This document shows, one piece after another, positions 27,211 to 40,203 of a stretch of 64,000 nucleotides of DNA. The stretch comes from Lagopus muta (taxonomy: Eukaryota; Chordata; Aves; Galliformes; Phasianidae): positions 4,666,001-4,730,000 of the forward strand of contig NC_064447.1 of NCBI RefSeq assembly GCF_023343835.1. The letters are read 5' to 3'. Under the pieces are notes generated by a model. The model did no database searches. It had not been told where the DNA came from and saw only the letters and a list, made by a program, of their open reading frames with translations. The position numbers and the translations under genes were made by a program. The stretch's first letter is position 1, and each line of letters starts with the position of its first letter.

Positions 27211-27250
27211 ATATTTTATATCGTGGGAATATATTTTATACCCTGGGAAG
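27211..27250. repeat. 20-bp tandem duplication (two copies)
   Basis: Two adjacent copies beginning ATATTTTATA and continuing ..TGGGAA, with about 4 differences in 20. A further short duplication of TTTTTATTAGC lies just upstream, at about 27148-27176. Confidence 0.75.
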
Positions 27251-28027
27251 ACACAGAAACTTCACATTTTAATCTCCATAATGAAAGGTTTTTATTCTGG
27301 GAAGTCTGTCATGTAATTTACAACCAACACAAAATTAAATGTGCCTTTGTTAAATTCCTGAGAATTAATTTAGACAAATGAAAGTTGCCATACTGAGTTA
27401 GATGGGTATCCCTATATCAGGTGAGGCTGGGTTGAGGTACTTGGAAACCAGTATGAGAAACCTTAAATAAGATAATTAGGATAGAGTTTACCTACACAAA
27501 AGAAAACATTGTTTCCCCTATCTTAGTGAGATGCTGGATTTAGAGACATGGAAATTACATCTCTCTGATTGTTTAGGCCTTATTTTAAACACCAACACAG
27601 CTGATTGTTAAAATGCATGGGGTTTTAGCACAATCGTTTGCTCATACATGGCTGCTATTTGGGATGGGTTCTTCAATTGCCCATCGTGTTTCAGCTGTTA
27701 TTGACTGTCTTATTTCAGGCTTGGTTCTGGATTTTCTGAGAATAGATTTGTTTTAACTGTTTGTGTTGGCTGGGTGGTTTTTTTTTGTTTTTTTTTTTTT
27801 AATCTGGATGTAAAATTGTTGCACTGGAAGATGTTAATGGGGAGGTGAAAACATGAAGAATCAAAACTGTTTTTTTCTTTGTTCTCTTACAATTGTATAC
27901 ATACAGTTGTGCGGCCAGTATGCTTCTAGTTGTTTTATCCTCCTGGGATTTAGGAATAATTCTAGTACTGGTTTGCTCCATGGTTTGCTCAAGATTATGA
28001 GCTGGCTGTGCATGAAGTCTATTTGAG

Positions 28028-28188
28028 TGAGGTTGTGAATGCCCCTTCCCTGGAAGCATTCAAAACCAGTCTAGATGGGGCTTTGAGCAATCTGGTCTAA
28101 AGGGGAGCGTCCCTGCCTATAGCGAAGGAAGATGGAACTAGATGATCTTCAAGGTCCCTTCCAATCCAAACCATTTGATGATTATCTG
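28028..28188 (+). mobile_element. CR1 LINE 3' end fragment
   Basis: About 160 bp matching the end of CR1 ORF2 and its 3' tail. The block GAGGTTGTGAATGCCCCTTC then CTGGAAGCATTCAAA corresponds to the conserved 'VVxxPSLEVFK' coding end. It is followed by GATGGGGCTTTGAGCAA, TGATCTTCAAGGTCCCTTCC and a decayed octamer tail. Coding and tail parts are both mutated, so this is an old 5'-truncated insertion on the plus strand. Confidence 0.9.
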
Positions 28189-29835
28189 AATCAGTCATTA
28201 AGTTCCTGAGTATTTTCTAGGGGAAAAAGAATGAGTTTCCAAGGTCTTTTTTTTTTTTCATTGGTGATTCAACTAGTTTTTGGCCAAGAACATCACCTAT
28301 ATAAGTCAGGTACGAATAACAAGTCTAAATCTATTTAAAGATAACAGAGTCTAAGTTTACTGGCAGAAACCAGGAGCCAATGCCTCCTGCTTTGGTAGTT
28401 CAGACAGCTATCTGTATTAATTTGCCCTGTTTACCTTTTAGTTCCCTCTGAGATCTTGTCCAAAATAAATCTCTGCCAATTAGGTAATCTTACGCAAATC
28501 ACCATTCTTACCATACAGTAACTTCTGTATTAACTAACAGTTAGTTGCTGAAAGGTAAAGAGCATGGAAGTGCAGTCTGTGAGAAGTAGTAGAATTGAGA
28601 GCAGTGAAGGACTTTGTGATGTCCGTATTGCACTAAACATGAGTGAGCTTAAGACGAACTCTCACAGGTCCTTTTTAACCAACAACCTTTTGAATTTTTG
28701 TACATGAACATTTCTACAAGATTTAACCCATCTTCCTTTTCCTGACCTCACATGCAAGGCAGGTTCTTGCCCTTCCAAAAGCCAAAGGCAGCGTGCAACC
28801 TGTGCATCCCAGCGCTGCGGTTCCCATAGCAACAGCAACTCCAACCTCAGAAGTTTCTTCCCCCTTCAGTGCTTATTTTCCATTTGCATGCTTTATCATG
28901 CCAAATGTTTTAAAGACAAAATTCTGATTAAATGTATCCTGCTCAAATAATTTGGGGAAGGAAGAAGAGCAGAAAGATAAGAGAACAAAATTCACTTTAG
29001 CAATTTTTGATTTATGTGGAGGTAAATTTGCTTGTATTTATATTTTATGTATTTTTTTTAGAAGTCATCTTCTCACACTACGATAAGCCCCCCTGAAGTC
29101 AGTAGTTTTATTGTCTAGAAAATCCATGTTGGTGTAAAAAGAGTATAATATGTAATAGAGTACAACTGAATCCTTGGGTATGAAGATCTGTGAGCTACTT
29201 CAATTCATTTTTTTTATGTTTGAGGACCACGACTGCATCAAAATATGACAGACATCAATTTACACTTGCTTCTACTCTTATTCCCATCAGAAACTTACTG
29301 AACTTATCCCTATCATGTGTTCTCAGACAGAAGTATCACAGGTGGACTTGAGAAGGGCCTACCTTAGCAAGTGTAGGACCCAACTCCCTACTGCATGTTT
29401 CCAGATAGTCTATCCTTTAGAGGACCTCTGATCCCACATTAGGACTGTGAATAATACTGAGTGTCTATTGCTACCACAGAATTAAGGCAGAATTCTACAG
29501 TGAATTTCTCTAAGAAGGATTAAGGGCATTCTGAACCCATGACCTTTTTTTAGGCTGAACTAGGTGTAAGTACCTGCTAATTGGCACTTGTTCTTAAATG
29601 ATAAGCGAATAACAAAGCTTCTTTAAATGAAGAAGAAACTGCAAGAATTACTGAGGAGCTGTTGATACTAACAGCAGAGCAGAAAGAAATATTATTTTCA
29701 CTACCATAAGCAGACACTGATGGAGTTTATTTAAAGCCTGTCATTCCTGAAGGCGCTATGTAAGCGATATAATTTTTTTTCTGTTGTTACTGCAAATCCG
29801 AGTATAAATTGGGAATTGACCCAGACAGCTGTTGT

Positions 29836-29866
29836 GTTAACCCTTCCATCCCTAAAAAGGGTTAAC
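29836..29866. repeat. Perfect 10-bp inverted repeat, 11-nt loop
   Basis: GTTAACCCTT at 29836-29845 pairs exactly with AAGGGTTAAC at 29857-29866. GTTAAC also resembles half-sites of POU-homeodomain (HNF1-like) factors, but that reading is speculative. Confidence 0.85.
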
Positions 29867-30760
29867 TTCTTCTTCACTCAGCATTTGCTAAAAAAGTTTT
29901 TTGATTTTTTGTCGTTTGTTTTGGCTTTTTTTACATAATGATCAGGATGGTCTCTGAACAATCACTGAAAGCGTTTTCAGGTTTCTGATGTAGTTCTCTA
30001 GCACAGATTTTCTTAATTCCCTTTCCCAGAGCAAGTTTGTGTATGTCACATCTGTAGTGTTCCTAATGAGTTGCTAATGAGGCTTTGCAAATGTGGAGCC
30101 ACAAAGAGGTGGTAGTACTGGGGGGTTGATGCGCAATCCAGAGCTGTTTTGGTGAGCAAGGACATACCATCTGCAGGAGAGAAGTTAGTTATCATCTTTT
30201 TCTCTGCACGCTTTCCCGTGTAACTTTAAAGCCTTAAGTTTTGAGAGAGGTAAGATTTCTGACTCTACCTGGATACTTTGTTTATTAAGAAATCTCAATA
30301 ATTGATTAGCAGTGCTTTGTATACCCTGTGTAGACAAGAGTCTTGAATTTTAAAATTCTTTAACTGGAAAGGAAAATCACGATCTTTACCCAGCAGTAAG
30401 AGAATGGCTGATTCACCAAAATCAGTCTCGCATTCAAAATTGATGAGGATCACGTTTTGACTTAGTAACAGATGGAGAAGTGCTGAGTTTTGCCTTAGTG
30501 TCTATAATGGTTCTTATGCTAGAATGTGTTTTTATTTCTTGCACAGTTTTCTGGAGTCTTATAATTCTAGAAAGATCTCCATATACAAAACAAGGCACTT
30601 TTAGGGTCTATAGTGTCTACTGATTTTCCCCTCCAAAGAACATTGAGCCTGACTTTGTTGAAATGAAATGCGAGCTAATTAAGGTGAAAGCATTTCATGC
30701 TTTTCATCACTTACTTTGATTAGCTGAATTATATTAAGTTAATCCACTTAGTCTGTTGTA

Positions 30761-30786
30761 TCTTTTCACTAAAAATAGTGAAAAGA
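30761..30786. repeat. Perfect 10-bp inverted repeat, 6-nt loop
   Basis: TCTTTTCACT at 30761-30770 pairs exactly with AGTGAAAAGA at 30777-30786, loop AAAAAT. Seen directly; function unknown. Confidence 0.85.
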
Positions 30787-31923
30787 ATAATGGTCAAGAG
30801 AGAAGGTAGTTGGTGAATTTTCCACTACTCAAGAAATTGAGTAGAAGTAGCAGGTGTGCTTGTGTTAATAACCTTAATTGTGTACACATTTTTGGATCAA
30901 ATTAACCTTTTGGTTTTTATCTCCTATGGAAAACATGAAAAGCTGCATCACTGAGAACAGTCTATGTTACGTTGTAATAGAATGTGGCCATGGACCATTA
31001 TTCAACATTTCTGCAAGTTGAGAAATAACTTTAATGTGCTTTTCCTTACTGCTTAAGCTGCTTACTTACCAAGTTCAATCTTCTTTCTAAAAGAGACTTT
31101 TTATTTGTGAAAGTATTTGTAGAAAGAATACTGGCATTATTTTATAGTGACTTTCTAAAGAACCAGACAAGTCTGTTTGAAGCTTTTCTTTGGTATTAAC
31201 TAGATATTTTATCATAAGTGAGCAGGGCATTTCTGGTTCACTAGTCTTTATTGCTTTCTTGAATGCACTTCAACCTCATTCACAGTTCGAGTCTATATAA
31301 TCCTTAAGCTTTTCATACTTTGAAATCCTCCACAGTGTTTTCTGTATATCTGACTCTGCTAGTATCTACAGAACTCAGGTTTTAAAGCACTCTCCTGAGC
31401 TAGCATAATTCTGCACTGAGAGTGGAATACCTCTTTCGCCAATGCCTTTACTGCTCAAAAACAAGGGAAATGTTTTCTTTAGTTCCAACATCCCCTAACC
31501 TCAGTTTTCCATTCTGAAGCTACAGATCTGGTCCTAATGATGAAAACATGAACTATAGCTTGCTCATTCATTTATTCTTGCTCTGAATACCAGTTATGAA
31601 TCTGCTGCCCAACAGTGTCACCAATTCTTTGAACTGAGTGTGCTGTCAGTTTGCTTTTATGGCTTCTGATAGTTACTTATTTTATTTCTTCCCAGTACTT
31701 TCCCCTTGAACTTCACATTGATTATAGGTTGCTTCCAATGACAACATGAAACATTAAAAGAGAATTTGTCTTGTGCAAATACGCAACAAAACTTCATAAA
31801 GGCCAGTCAGGTTATAACTTATTATCTGAATTGATAAAGCTTATTTATCATCAGTGCAAGGTAATGATATCACATTAAACAGGCATGCTGTTGACCAGAA
31901 CAGCAAGGTTTTGGTGTGTAGGC

Positions 31924-31943
31924 TTTTTTTTTTTTTTTTTTTT
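31924..31943. repeat. Poly-T tract (T20)
   Basis: Uninterrupted run of 20 T followed by AATTTC. Confidence 0.9.
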
Positions 31944-32364
31944 AATTTCTTTTTTTGTTTTTGGAAATGACTTTATGTTCTCTTGCATGTTACTGGGCAC
32001 ACACTATAAATGTTGAGTATGATTGAACGGGCATGTAGCTATAGGAAAGTCTTGTGTAGCTGAGTGCCTCTCCTGGAGTCATTGTTCATGCTGACAGATT
32101 CTCCTGACCTGTATCACATGCTGCATTTTAAGCTAAATGGAATTAACTATGTGATATCTGACGCTTGAAAGTTGCTATTACAACTGGTGTATGTTCCCTG
32201 GGGGCAGAATACATCTGCCACATTATGCTTCTGTTCTGGATGTGAGAGTCCAGACACTGGCTGTAGAGCTGCAGGAGTCTCCTAGAGTGTTGAGCTCATG
32301 ATGGTTCTTTGAGCCATCTCCCTGCCTCTGTTTCAACCTGCTATTTTCCTGTTATTTTTCCCCC

Positions 32365-32413
32365 TTTTTTTTTTTTTTTTTTTTAGGTTGGGGGGAGCAG
32401 GTAGGTAGGGGAC
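32365..32413. repeat. T20 tract followed by a G-rich segment
   Basis: A T20 run (32365-32384) is followed by AGGTTGGGGGGAGCAGGTAGG and a further GGGG. The G-rich part has enough short G runs for a weak two-tier quadruplex. Called as a simple repeat; no retroelement body is seen. Confidence 0.75.
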
Positions 32414-35112
32414 TGGCAGCTGGCTGATGTCCACTCACCACAGTTGCCAATGCATGACTTCAAGTCCTTAACATAGTATTTATCTGACTGTCCTAGTCTT
32501 CATCTTCACTAGACTTGTTTGCGTCCTCATTTCTGCACAAATTAAAGGTGGTGTGCCTATTAATAAAGAGAATATTACTTGAAAATCCTTCTGGTAATGC
32601 AGACAGAAAATTAAAAAGAACTTGTGTGTTTATCTTGTTCACCATTCTTTAATGTCTTAAACTTCAGGCAGTGCGGGATGTGTGGATGAGATGATGCATT
32701 AGAAAAGTAACAGGACATAAGTGCGTATTTTGAAAATGTAGGACAGTGCAAAAGATTTGGCGTGAGCTTCTGCAGAATAGTCTTGTCTTTGTGTGGCACT
32801 TCATTTGTAGTCATTACAAATGAACCTAAGTTCAAATCGACCTGCTGTGGGTTGCTAAAGTAGCTGTAGAACAAAGCTGTGTTCCCTGCTCACTTTTTGC
32901 AGCTTGAGATGTAGCCTCTTCATTTGTCATCTGCCTTCCCTTGGTTTGCCATTTGTTTATATAAAAACCTGTTCAGCCTCGGGGAGCATGATCAGAAAGC
33001 AGCCAGGTCTCCTCTTGTTTTATGCAAAATATTTGGCAAATCTGTTGCCCTCCATCCCTCTCCTAATAAAGAAAAAAACTCTCCCTGTTTAAGGAGGTCA
33101 GAACATTGGGTCAAAGCAGGAAAAACTACTAGATTGATTTAGAAAGCTAAAAAGAAGAACTTTACTTACTAAGCTGAGAACAGCTGTGTTCCTCAGGCTA
33201 TGCTATTTCAGCCCAGAGAGCACAGACTTTCTGCTTACTTCCATTAAAAATTCCTTCACAACAGTGCCTAAACATCTTCCCACGCGAGGAATCAGAATAT
33301 TTTAGTATGCTATAGTGGCCATTAATTGTTTTAAAATCTCTTTTTTATTTTTGTCCTCCCAGTTAACAAGTTTCTTCTGGGGTGTTCAGCATGGCATTGG
33401 ATGGGTTCATGGCCCTCTTGGCATTCTTTGTGATTTGCCTCTCTTTGAAAACTACTTCTGCAAGATTTATTACATTGATTTAAAGGCTGGTACAGACTCT
33501 GCCCTGTCTGAGTTTTTGTTCTACAGAGGGTGATGGCAAAGAAGTTGATCTGATTGGGTTTATTTAGTGTTATTGTACTGTTTTCACATACAGCATGCAA
33601 GACAAGAATGCTTCATAGTCTAGTTCATTGCCAGGAGTGAAATCATGTGGATTGCCAAGAAATATTCAAGTAAATTTGGGTTTTGTCATGCTGCGTTGGT
33701 CAGATTTTTTTTAGAGGCGTGAGGCTCTAGGTCAGTCTGGTTTTGGTCTTCAGGGTGGACAGGCCCCGTTTGCCATGCATGTTCTGAGATGCTACAGGGG
33801 AACCTGATCTCAAAAAAACATGACTAGGTATATAAAACCTGACTGTTTGCAAGAGTAGAATCTACTGAGACAGCAGTTCTGACGGAGCGAACACTTGTTG
33901 TTTGGTCATCTATTACAGTATAGATTTTGCCATCACTTTTCTGTCCCTGTCTTCAAGTCTTCATCAAAATGAAGGAGCTGTTTACACTAAATATATTCAT
34001 ATATCATATTAGAGAGAAATAGATATTGCATAGCAAGAGTGGAAAAAGGCATAAATGTCATGTAGTTGTCTAAAGGTTGGCAAAGTTGTTTCGACATTGT
34101 TTTCTGTAGTACTTTACAGTAAAGATTAATTTTTTGTCAACTAGTAAATGAAAGCAGCAACTAATAACTATAATTAGTAAGTGAAGCGATTTTGTTGGAG
34201 ATGAGAAAAATCCAAAACACAGCAGCTGAAATCAATAAGCAAGTTACTGATCAAATTGCCTATACCCCTTCCCATTGTCATCCTCACTGCTTTGACCTTT
34301 CATGGAAAGTACCTTTGCTCAGCAGGCTACAATAGAAGAGGTATTTTGACTAATCAGAGAGAATGAAATCCAAGTCATTTTACTGCCTCTTCCTATAAAT
34401 AAGTAAATTTTTAATGTTTAGTTACGTGAAGATTGCAATCTTCTGCATTACCCTTTCAGTGAAAATTGAAATATTGGAATTGCTATTGCTGGTTGAAGAA
34501 AACTTTAGTTCATTTTTGAGACCGCTTCAGAGAATCATTGAAGAGCACGCTTTTCTTCGGGTGAATGGTATGCCAGCGTTTTCCTGGGTTTCAGGACACT
34601 GCAGATTGTTTAATTCCAGTTTAGTTACAAAGTTGCGAAGAAGGATGTGCAATAAAATATCTTAATTGTTCCTCATTTTCAGGCAGTAGGATTGATCATG
34701 GTTTGTGTATTACCTGCTCTCCTTAATAGTCACTAGCTGGAGGAGAGACGCGTGTTTTATAAGCCACCTGTACAAATGCAAGGCTATCAAACTGCCTTCT
34801 GTTGAGACTGTTTCACATTTAGATTCAAAAAACAAAGTATGAGGTTTGAAATGCATTCTTCATCCATGTAATAATATGGATAGATGAGTAGATCTTATTT
34901 TTAGGGAAATAATGTGTATATTTTTTGCTTATGTCTTTTTTAATGTTGACCATCATTTGTAATTATACACATAACAAATGATATAAAGAATTTTAAGCAT
35001 GGAGCTCATTGTGTTATGGTTATTACATTTATATTTTCTACTAAAGAAGTCACCTACAGTGCAATGCAAAGGGATTTAGGAGACTTTCCCTTTGGAGTTC
35101 ATGATGATGAGG

Positions 35113-35128
35113 AAAAAAAAAAAAAAAA
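35113..35128. repeat. Poly-A tract (A16)
   Basis: Uninterrupted run of 16 A. Confidence 0.9.
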
Positions 35129-35857
35129 GGAATGTTTTGATTTTGACCAGTTTTCTCTGCTTTCCAGCCTTTGGTGGGGTGCCAGATTTAACAGTGGCTT
35201 GGAAGGTGGCTGTGAGTGGGAGTGGGAAATATTCTCAGTGACATCGTGGACTTTTTCCACTGAGGCTAGCATTAGCTTTTTACGTACAGTCTGAAATAAG
35301 ACAGAATTGGGGAAGATACAGAAGCAGCAAGTCCAGAGAAAAGAGTATGCTCAATTCTAGACCTCTGTGAAACAGCTCGCAAATAATTTAGGAAGCCAAA
35401 CCAAATCAAGTACATTAAAGTACCTCAACAAAGAAGCGGCAAAAGTTTCAGCCAGGATCCCGGAATCCTTCTTGAATAAGGTAAAATGAACTTAATGAGT
35501 GACTTCAAGGTATGTGAGATTGTTACACACTGAAAGTGAATCGTTTTGCGTGACAGAGGTTAATTCTGAATCTGGGAGTTCACCAGAGCTCTACGAATTA
35601 ACAATTAGCTGTGTAAGAAAGAACCATCTACTGTAGATGAAGAAACCATGAACTCTGTAAAACTGTTTGGTATCTAAGAAGACTGTTAATAAGGAGGCAT
35701 TAAATAGAAGAGAAATGAGTTTTTCTGAGAAACAGCAGAAAATGAAGTCTGGTTTCTTATACTTTTTTTGCCTCTTAAATACCCCACGTGCTTCTACTTT
35801 AAACAGACTTCACATGTGCATTCTTTTTGTATTATAACCTCCTTTTCTAGTTTCCTC

Positions 35858-35876
35858 CAGCACGCCCCCTGGTTGT
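35858..35876 (-). promoter_or_regulatory. CTCF-like binding motif
   Basis: The minus strand reads CCAGGGGGCG at 35873-35864, a complete match to the central ten bases of the vertebrate CTCF consensus. It lies in a small GC-rich island inside AT-rich DNA. Flanking positions match less well (GGACAA before, TGC after). CTCF marks insulators and loop anchors; binding here is inferred from the motif only. Confidence 0.45.
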
Positions 35877-38800
35877 CCCACTGTTCTGGGATCCAGCTCC
35901 TGTTCTGTGCTCATCTCTCACAGGCCTTTCCTGTGTTCTGACAGCCCCCGTTTCAGCCCAGGTCTCATTGGAACTACCTGATAGTGGAAAAACTTACAAA
36001 CTGTGATACTTTCAAAGCATCACTTGATGTTGAAGCCCTCTCCAGTAAGAGTACGAAAGTACGTATCCTCAGCTTTCCCTGAATTAGACTGTTTCATGAC
36101 TGTAGATGAACTGATCTGATGAAAGGATTATGACTAAACACATACGATTTCTCCAGAGCTCAGTAATTATTTTCCCCTTTCAGGCAAATATGTGAGGTGC
36201 TGTGTGAACTGCTGGTGTAGGTCATGCACCTCACGGTTTCCACACCAGAGCTGTTACACATACACCAGCTAAGCAGGTCCTCAGATGTCAGCAGCAGATG
36301 CGGTATGGGGATAAGGCTCATTTGAGCAATGTAACAAATCTGAGTTTCCAAAAATTTTGTCAGCTGAGGCGCTGAAAGAGTGTTGACTTTCCTCTGCAAA
36401 CTAATAACTGGTTAAAAAATAGAAACAAAGGATAGACATAAATGCTAAATTTTCATGCTGGAAGGATGTTATTAATGAGGTCTCACAGGGCTATGTACTA
36501 AAGTTTGTGCTGTGTATTTAGAGAAAGTTTCTCTGACAAAGTCTGGTTGATGTAAATTTATGCAGGGCAGCAATCTATAGCAGACGTGGAAAAGTCAAAG
36601 GAGGACTAGTTAATACTGAGTTATTTGACAATTAGTTCAAAGTAGTGTTTATGGAGAAGAAAGTATTTCTAACTTCATGTAATTAAGGGCTCCAAATTAA
36701 ATATTTCCATGCATTAAAAATAGCTTGAAGTCAATATAAATTGTTCTCTCAAGACATCAGGTCAGCTCCAATTTGCTGCTGAAACAGTAGACAGCAGAAA
36801 CAGTAGAAACAACAGAAGTAGAATATTAGGAGTTCATAAGAAATCAACAGGGAACTCAGTAGAACATACCCATATGAGGAAACACTAAAAACAAGGACAG
36901 CTATACAACTCTGGGAAGTTAACTGGGGAAAAAAAAAGTCTGTTTTGAATTTCATCAGTGTTCAGATCTAGAAAATGGTGTAATCAGATTGTAGTCTTGC
37001 ATTTTTCCCTTTAAGTGAAAAAGATGGACAAGCTAACATGGGAAGGTAAGACAAGAAACAGGAAAACATTGCCCCTATCCTGCTAGCAGCTGATGTTGGA
37101 TTTTGTATAAATAGCTAAAGACTACTTGGTTTCTGAAGAGGGCCTAGCTCTCTGACAGCCAGCATTTCAGTCCTCAGCCTATGAAAGTAGATCTGTTATC
37201 CTCTGCGAGTCAGATTTACATAATCCGTGTTTTCTTTCAGTGTTGGTGTGCTTTTGCATTTCATGTTGTTTTTGTTTTTTTACCAAGTGTTGCAACATTT
37301 TAAAATTATTTCCTAACTATGGAAAAAAATATTTCTCAGTGCAATATGGAAACTGTTACATTATTTTTTGTGAAATAAGCATGTCTAGAAAGAGGTGGTT
37401 TGCCACTGCACAGAATCAAATTATGCCAAGAGATGCAGAATTTGAAATAAAGAGACTTCTACCTGTTTACTTGTATGGCAAACTATCACCTCTAAAAATA
37501 TTTGTAACCTTTCTTTAAAGTTGTGTGGGAAAAAAAGATAAGTGGTTAAAAGCATTTGAAGTATAAATTAAAGCATTCATTGTAATCAGTCCCCTATTCC
37601 CTTTCCCATTCAGCAGCATTTATTATTTAACAAAAAAACCACACATTTTTATTTTTTTTTTTTTTATGAATCACTGATGGTATTATTTGCTCTTTTCTGG
37701 GGAGAAGGAAACAATGCGTTGACAGGAGCTCAGATACACTGCTTCTGGAAGAACTTGCTGTTCTTCTCTTGAAGAGGTGAGACAAATGCTTGCAAAGGAG
37801 GAAAAGAGAGCAGCCTGGACTGTAAATACGTCTCCTGTTTGTGAACTGGATGTTTGCTTGCAGCTGTGCTTGTGGTACTGACAAGCAAAAGGCACTCTCA
37901 CCTGCCCCTGTGTGACCAATGGGAGGGCTGCAGAACGATGAAGCCAGGAGATGTTCTGTTTGTCAGGAAGAAATCCTTCCTCATGCTGCTGAGGCCTCTC
38001 CTGTATTTTTTCGGTACAAGCAAAGTGCTGTGCTGTCAACTTCCTTGACACTGCGTGCACACAAAAACTTTGCTCTTTACCTCTTATTACTTGCTAGTGA
38101 ATGCAGTTATACTGCAAAATGTCACCATTACCAGTTTGTGTTACTTGCAGGGTGGTTTTATGCTCTGTCTTCATTTGGAAAGTGCTTTGCTGGCAGATAT
38201 ATATTTCTCTCCATAAAGCATTTTTAGCTATCTGAAAAACAGCAGTCTGATCCATAGTGCAGAGTCTAGCTGACAGTGCAAAGAGGAGACTCTTGCACGT
38301 GTTCATGCACTATGCATGAAATGCAATTACTCAACCCTGATGTGATCAGGGCATTAGGCTCCTCCTGTGAAAAATTTCCTTGTATCCTCAGTGATCCCCC
38401 GGGTCTTGTCTGATGACTTAGAAAGTAAAATGAGGGGCAAAGAGTGCCTTTAAAATAGATCTGTTAGGGTTAAACAAAGAGAAAACTGATTTGCCAGGCT
38501 GGAAATGGGTGAAGGGATTTACAATAATGTTTAAAGGCTTTTAAGAAAATGTAGGCAAATGCAAAATCATGTAAAACCAGAACAACCCTTTAGGCATAAT
38601 GACATTCAGCAAGTCACAGTGAGTAGAAAACAACAGTTGGAGTTGGGTTTTTTCCTTTGTTTGTTTGTTTTTTTCCATTTCAAAGCCAACAAAACTGGAT
38701 GGGAACTGGGTCCCCCAAAGGCTCATTTCCACTACACTCTCTCTCAGATAAGAATTTGAAATAAAACAGGAACAACAGACCTCGCCACAGTCTCCACATC

Positions 38801-39510
38801 CACATATAAGTGCTCACTATTCAATAACAACACCAACTAAAGCTAAGAGATGTCTAGATCTGTTGAGTCTGATTTCAGATTAATGGACTCGGCACAAAGC
38901 ACATACAGAGCTCCTGGCTTCACGCTGAACCTATTCTGTTTCATCTTATCATTCTGATATCCCAAACTGCTTGCTAGCATCAACTTAGTAATTGCCTCTT
39001 TTAATTCAGAATGGTCATTATGTCACATGGACGCTATTTTCTCTATCAACATATCTTTGAGATTTTAAAATACAGGTAAATTAAAAGGAAGATGTTGTTC
39101 TAGCATCGTAACATAGCTTCATCCTTTAATAACTATGAAGTTAATCTAAATAGATATGAAGAAATAGATTAAGATACTACTTTCAACAATTCTGACATAA
39201 AGGCAGGAAGAAACTCTCTTTTTTTTCTGTGCCAGGTAGATTAAAATGTCCTTGCCAAACGTGGTGCTTAATAATGCAATCAGAAAATGCAGAAGGCTGA
39301 AGCAAATCATGGCAAACCCACCTAAATTATGCTATTTAAACTTCCCTCTAGGATGCCAGGCACTGGGAAAATTGAATTTTTGTAAATCTATAAAATGAAA
39401 ATTCAGGTTTAAGAACAAATATTCCAGCATGGTTATTGTCAGTTTTAATGTTAACTAATAGTTTCTTCACATCTAGATTCATAAGTGAACTGTAATAAAA
39501 CTAAAACAGG

Positions 39511-40140
39511 TTGGGGGATGACCTGCTGGAGGGGAGCTCTGCAGAGAGGGACCTGGGTGTCCTGGTGGACGACAGGTTGGCCATGAGCCGGCAGTGTGCC
39601 CTTGTGGCCAAAAAGGCCAGTGGCTTACTGGGGTGCATTAAAAAGAGCGTGGCCAGCAGGTCAAAGGAGGTGATCCTCCCCCTCTACTCTGCCCTGGTAA
39701 GACCTCATCTGGAGCACTGCGTCCAGTTCTGGGCTCCCCAGTACAAAAAAGACAGGGATCTCTTGGAAAGAGTCCAGCGGAGGGCCACGAAGATGGTGAA
39801 GGGCCTGGAGCATCTCTGCTATGGAGAAAGGCTGAGTGAACTGGGTCTGTTCAGCCTTGAGAAAAGGAGACTGAGAGGGGACCTGATCCAGGTCTATAAA
39901 TATCTAAGGTGTGGGGGGCAGAATGGCAAGGCTGGACTCTTTTCAGTGGTGAGTGGAGACAGGACAAGGGGAAACGGCTGGAAACTGCAGCATAGGAAGT
40001 TCCGCACAAACATGCGCAAGAACTTCTTTACAGTGAGGGTGACGGAGCACTGGAACAGGCTGCCCAGGGAGGTGGTGGAGTCTCCTTCTCTGGAGATGTT
40101 CAAGACCTGCCTGGATGCCTACCTGTGCGACCTGCTGTAG
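39511..40140 (+). CDS. CR1 ORF2 C-terminal fragment (reverse transcriptase end)
   Basis: The frame encodes the last ~209 residues of the CR1 ORF2 polyprotein, which normally carries an endonuclease and a reverse transcriptase used for target-primed retrotransposition. Landmarks in order: [18 protein letters not shown] (about 13-30), [19 protein letters not shown] (about 37-55), [20 protein letters not shown] (about 58-77), [18 protein letters not shown] (about 84-101), [15 protein letters not shown] (about 112-126) and [18 protein letters not shown] (about 181-198). The catalytic FADD box and the endonuclease lie upstream of the truncation and are missing, so the fragment cannot be an active polymerase. 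The apparent start at 39511 is a TTG inside the truncated ORF, not a real initiation site. No promoter is evident; any expression would come from host read-through. Confidence 0.9.
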   Translation: MGDDLLEGSSAERDLGVLVDDRLAMSRQCALVAKKASGLLGCIKKSVASRSKEVILPLYSALVRPHLEHCVQFWAPQYKKDRDLLERVQRRATKMVKGLEHLCYGERLSELGLFSLEKRRLRGDLIQVYKYLRCGGQNGKAGLFSVVSGDRTRGNGWKLQHRKFRTNMRKNFFTVRVTEHWNRLPREVVESPSLEMFKTCLDAYLCDLL

Positions 40141-40203
40141 GGAACCTGCTTTGGCAGGGGGGTTGGACTCGATGATCTCTGGAGGTCCCTTCCAACCCCT
40201 ACA

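Larger units (their letters stand above)
23347..28027. other. AT-rich non-coding stretch
   Basis: No gene is recognised. It contains (TCTG)5 at 23911-23930, a 26-bp tandem duplication at 24683-24734, T20 at 25071-25090, an A-run at 27110-27124, a 20-bp tandem duplication at 27211-27250, and a homeodomain-motif-rich block at 24360-25830 described separately. The plus frame 25892-26191 (99 codons) has no family signature. Confidence 0.6.
28189..39506. other. Low-copy non-coding stretch
   Basis: Eleven kilobases with no recognisable gene or transposon body. It contains two perfect 10-bp hairpins (29836-29866, 30761-30786), two T20 tracts (31924-31943, 32365-32384, the second followed by a G-rich run), A16 at 35113-35128, T14 at 37652-37665 and a CTCF-like motif at 35858-35876. 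The minus frame 37683-38060 (125 codons) and the others here carry no family signature. Confidence 0.6.

Noticed and set aside
32200-32215. CTCF-like CCCTGGGGGCAG
   Set aside because: The required A before the G run is replaced and the left half does not match, unlike the site at 35858-35876.
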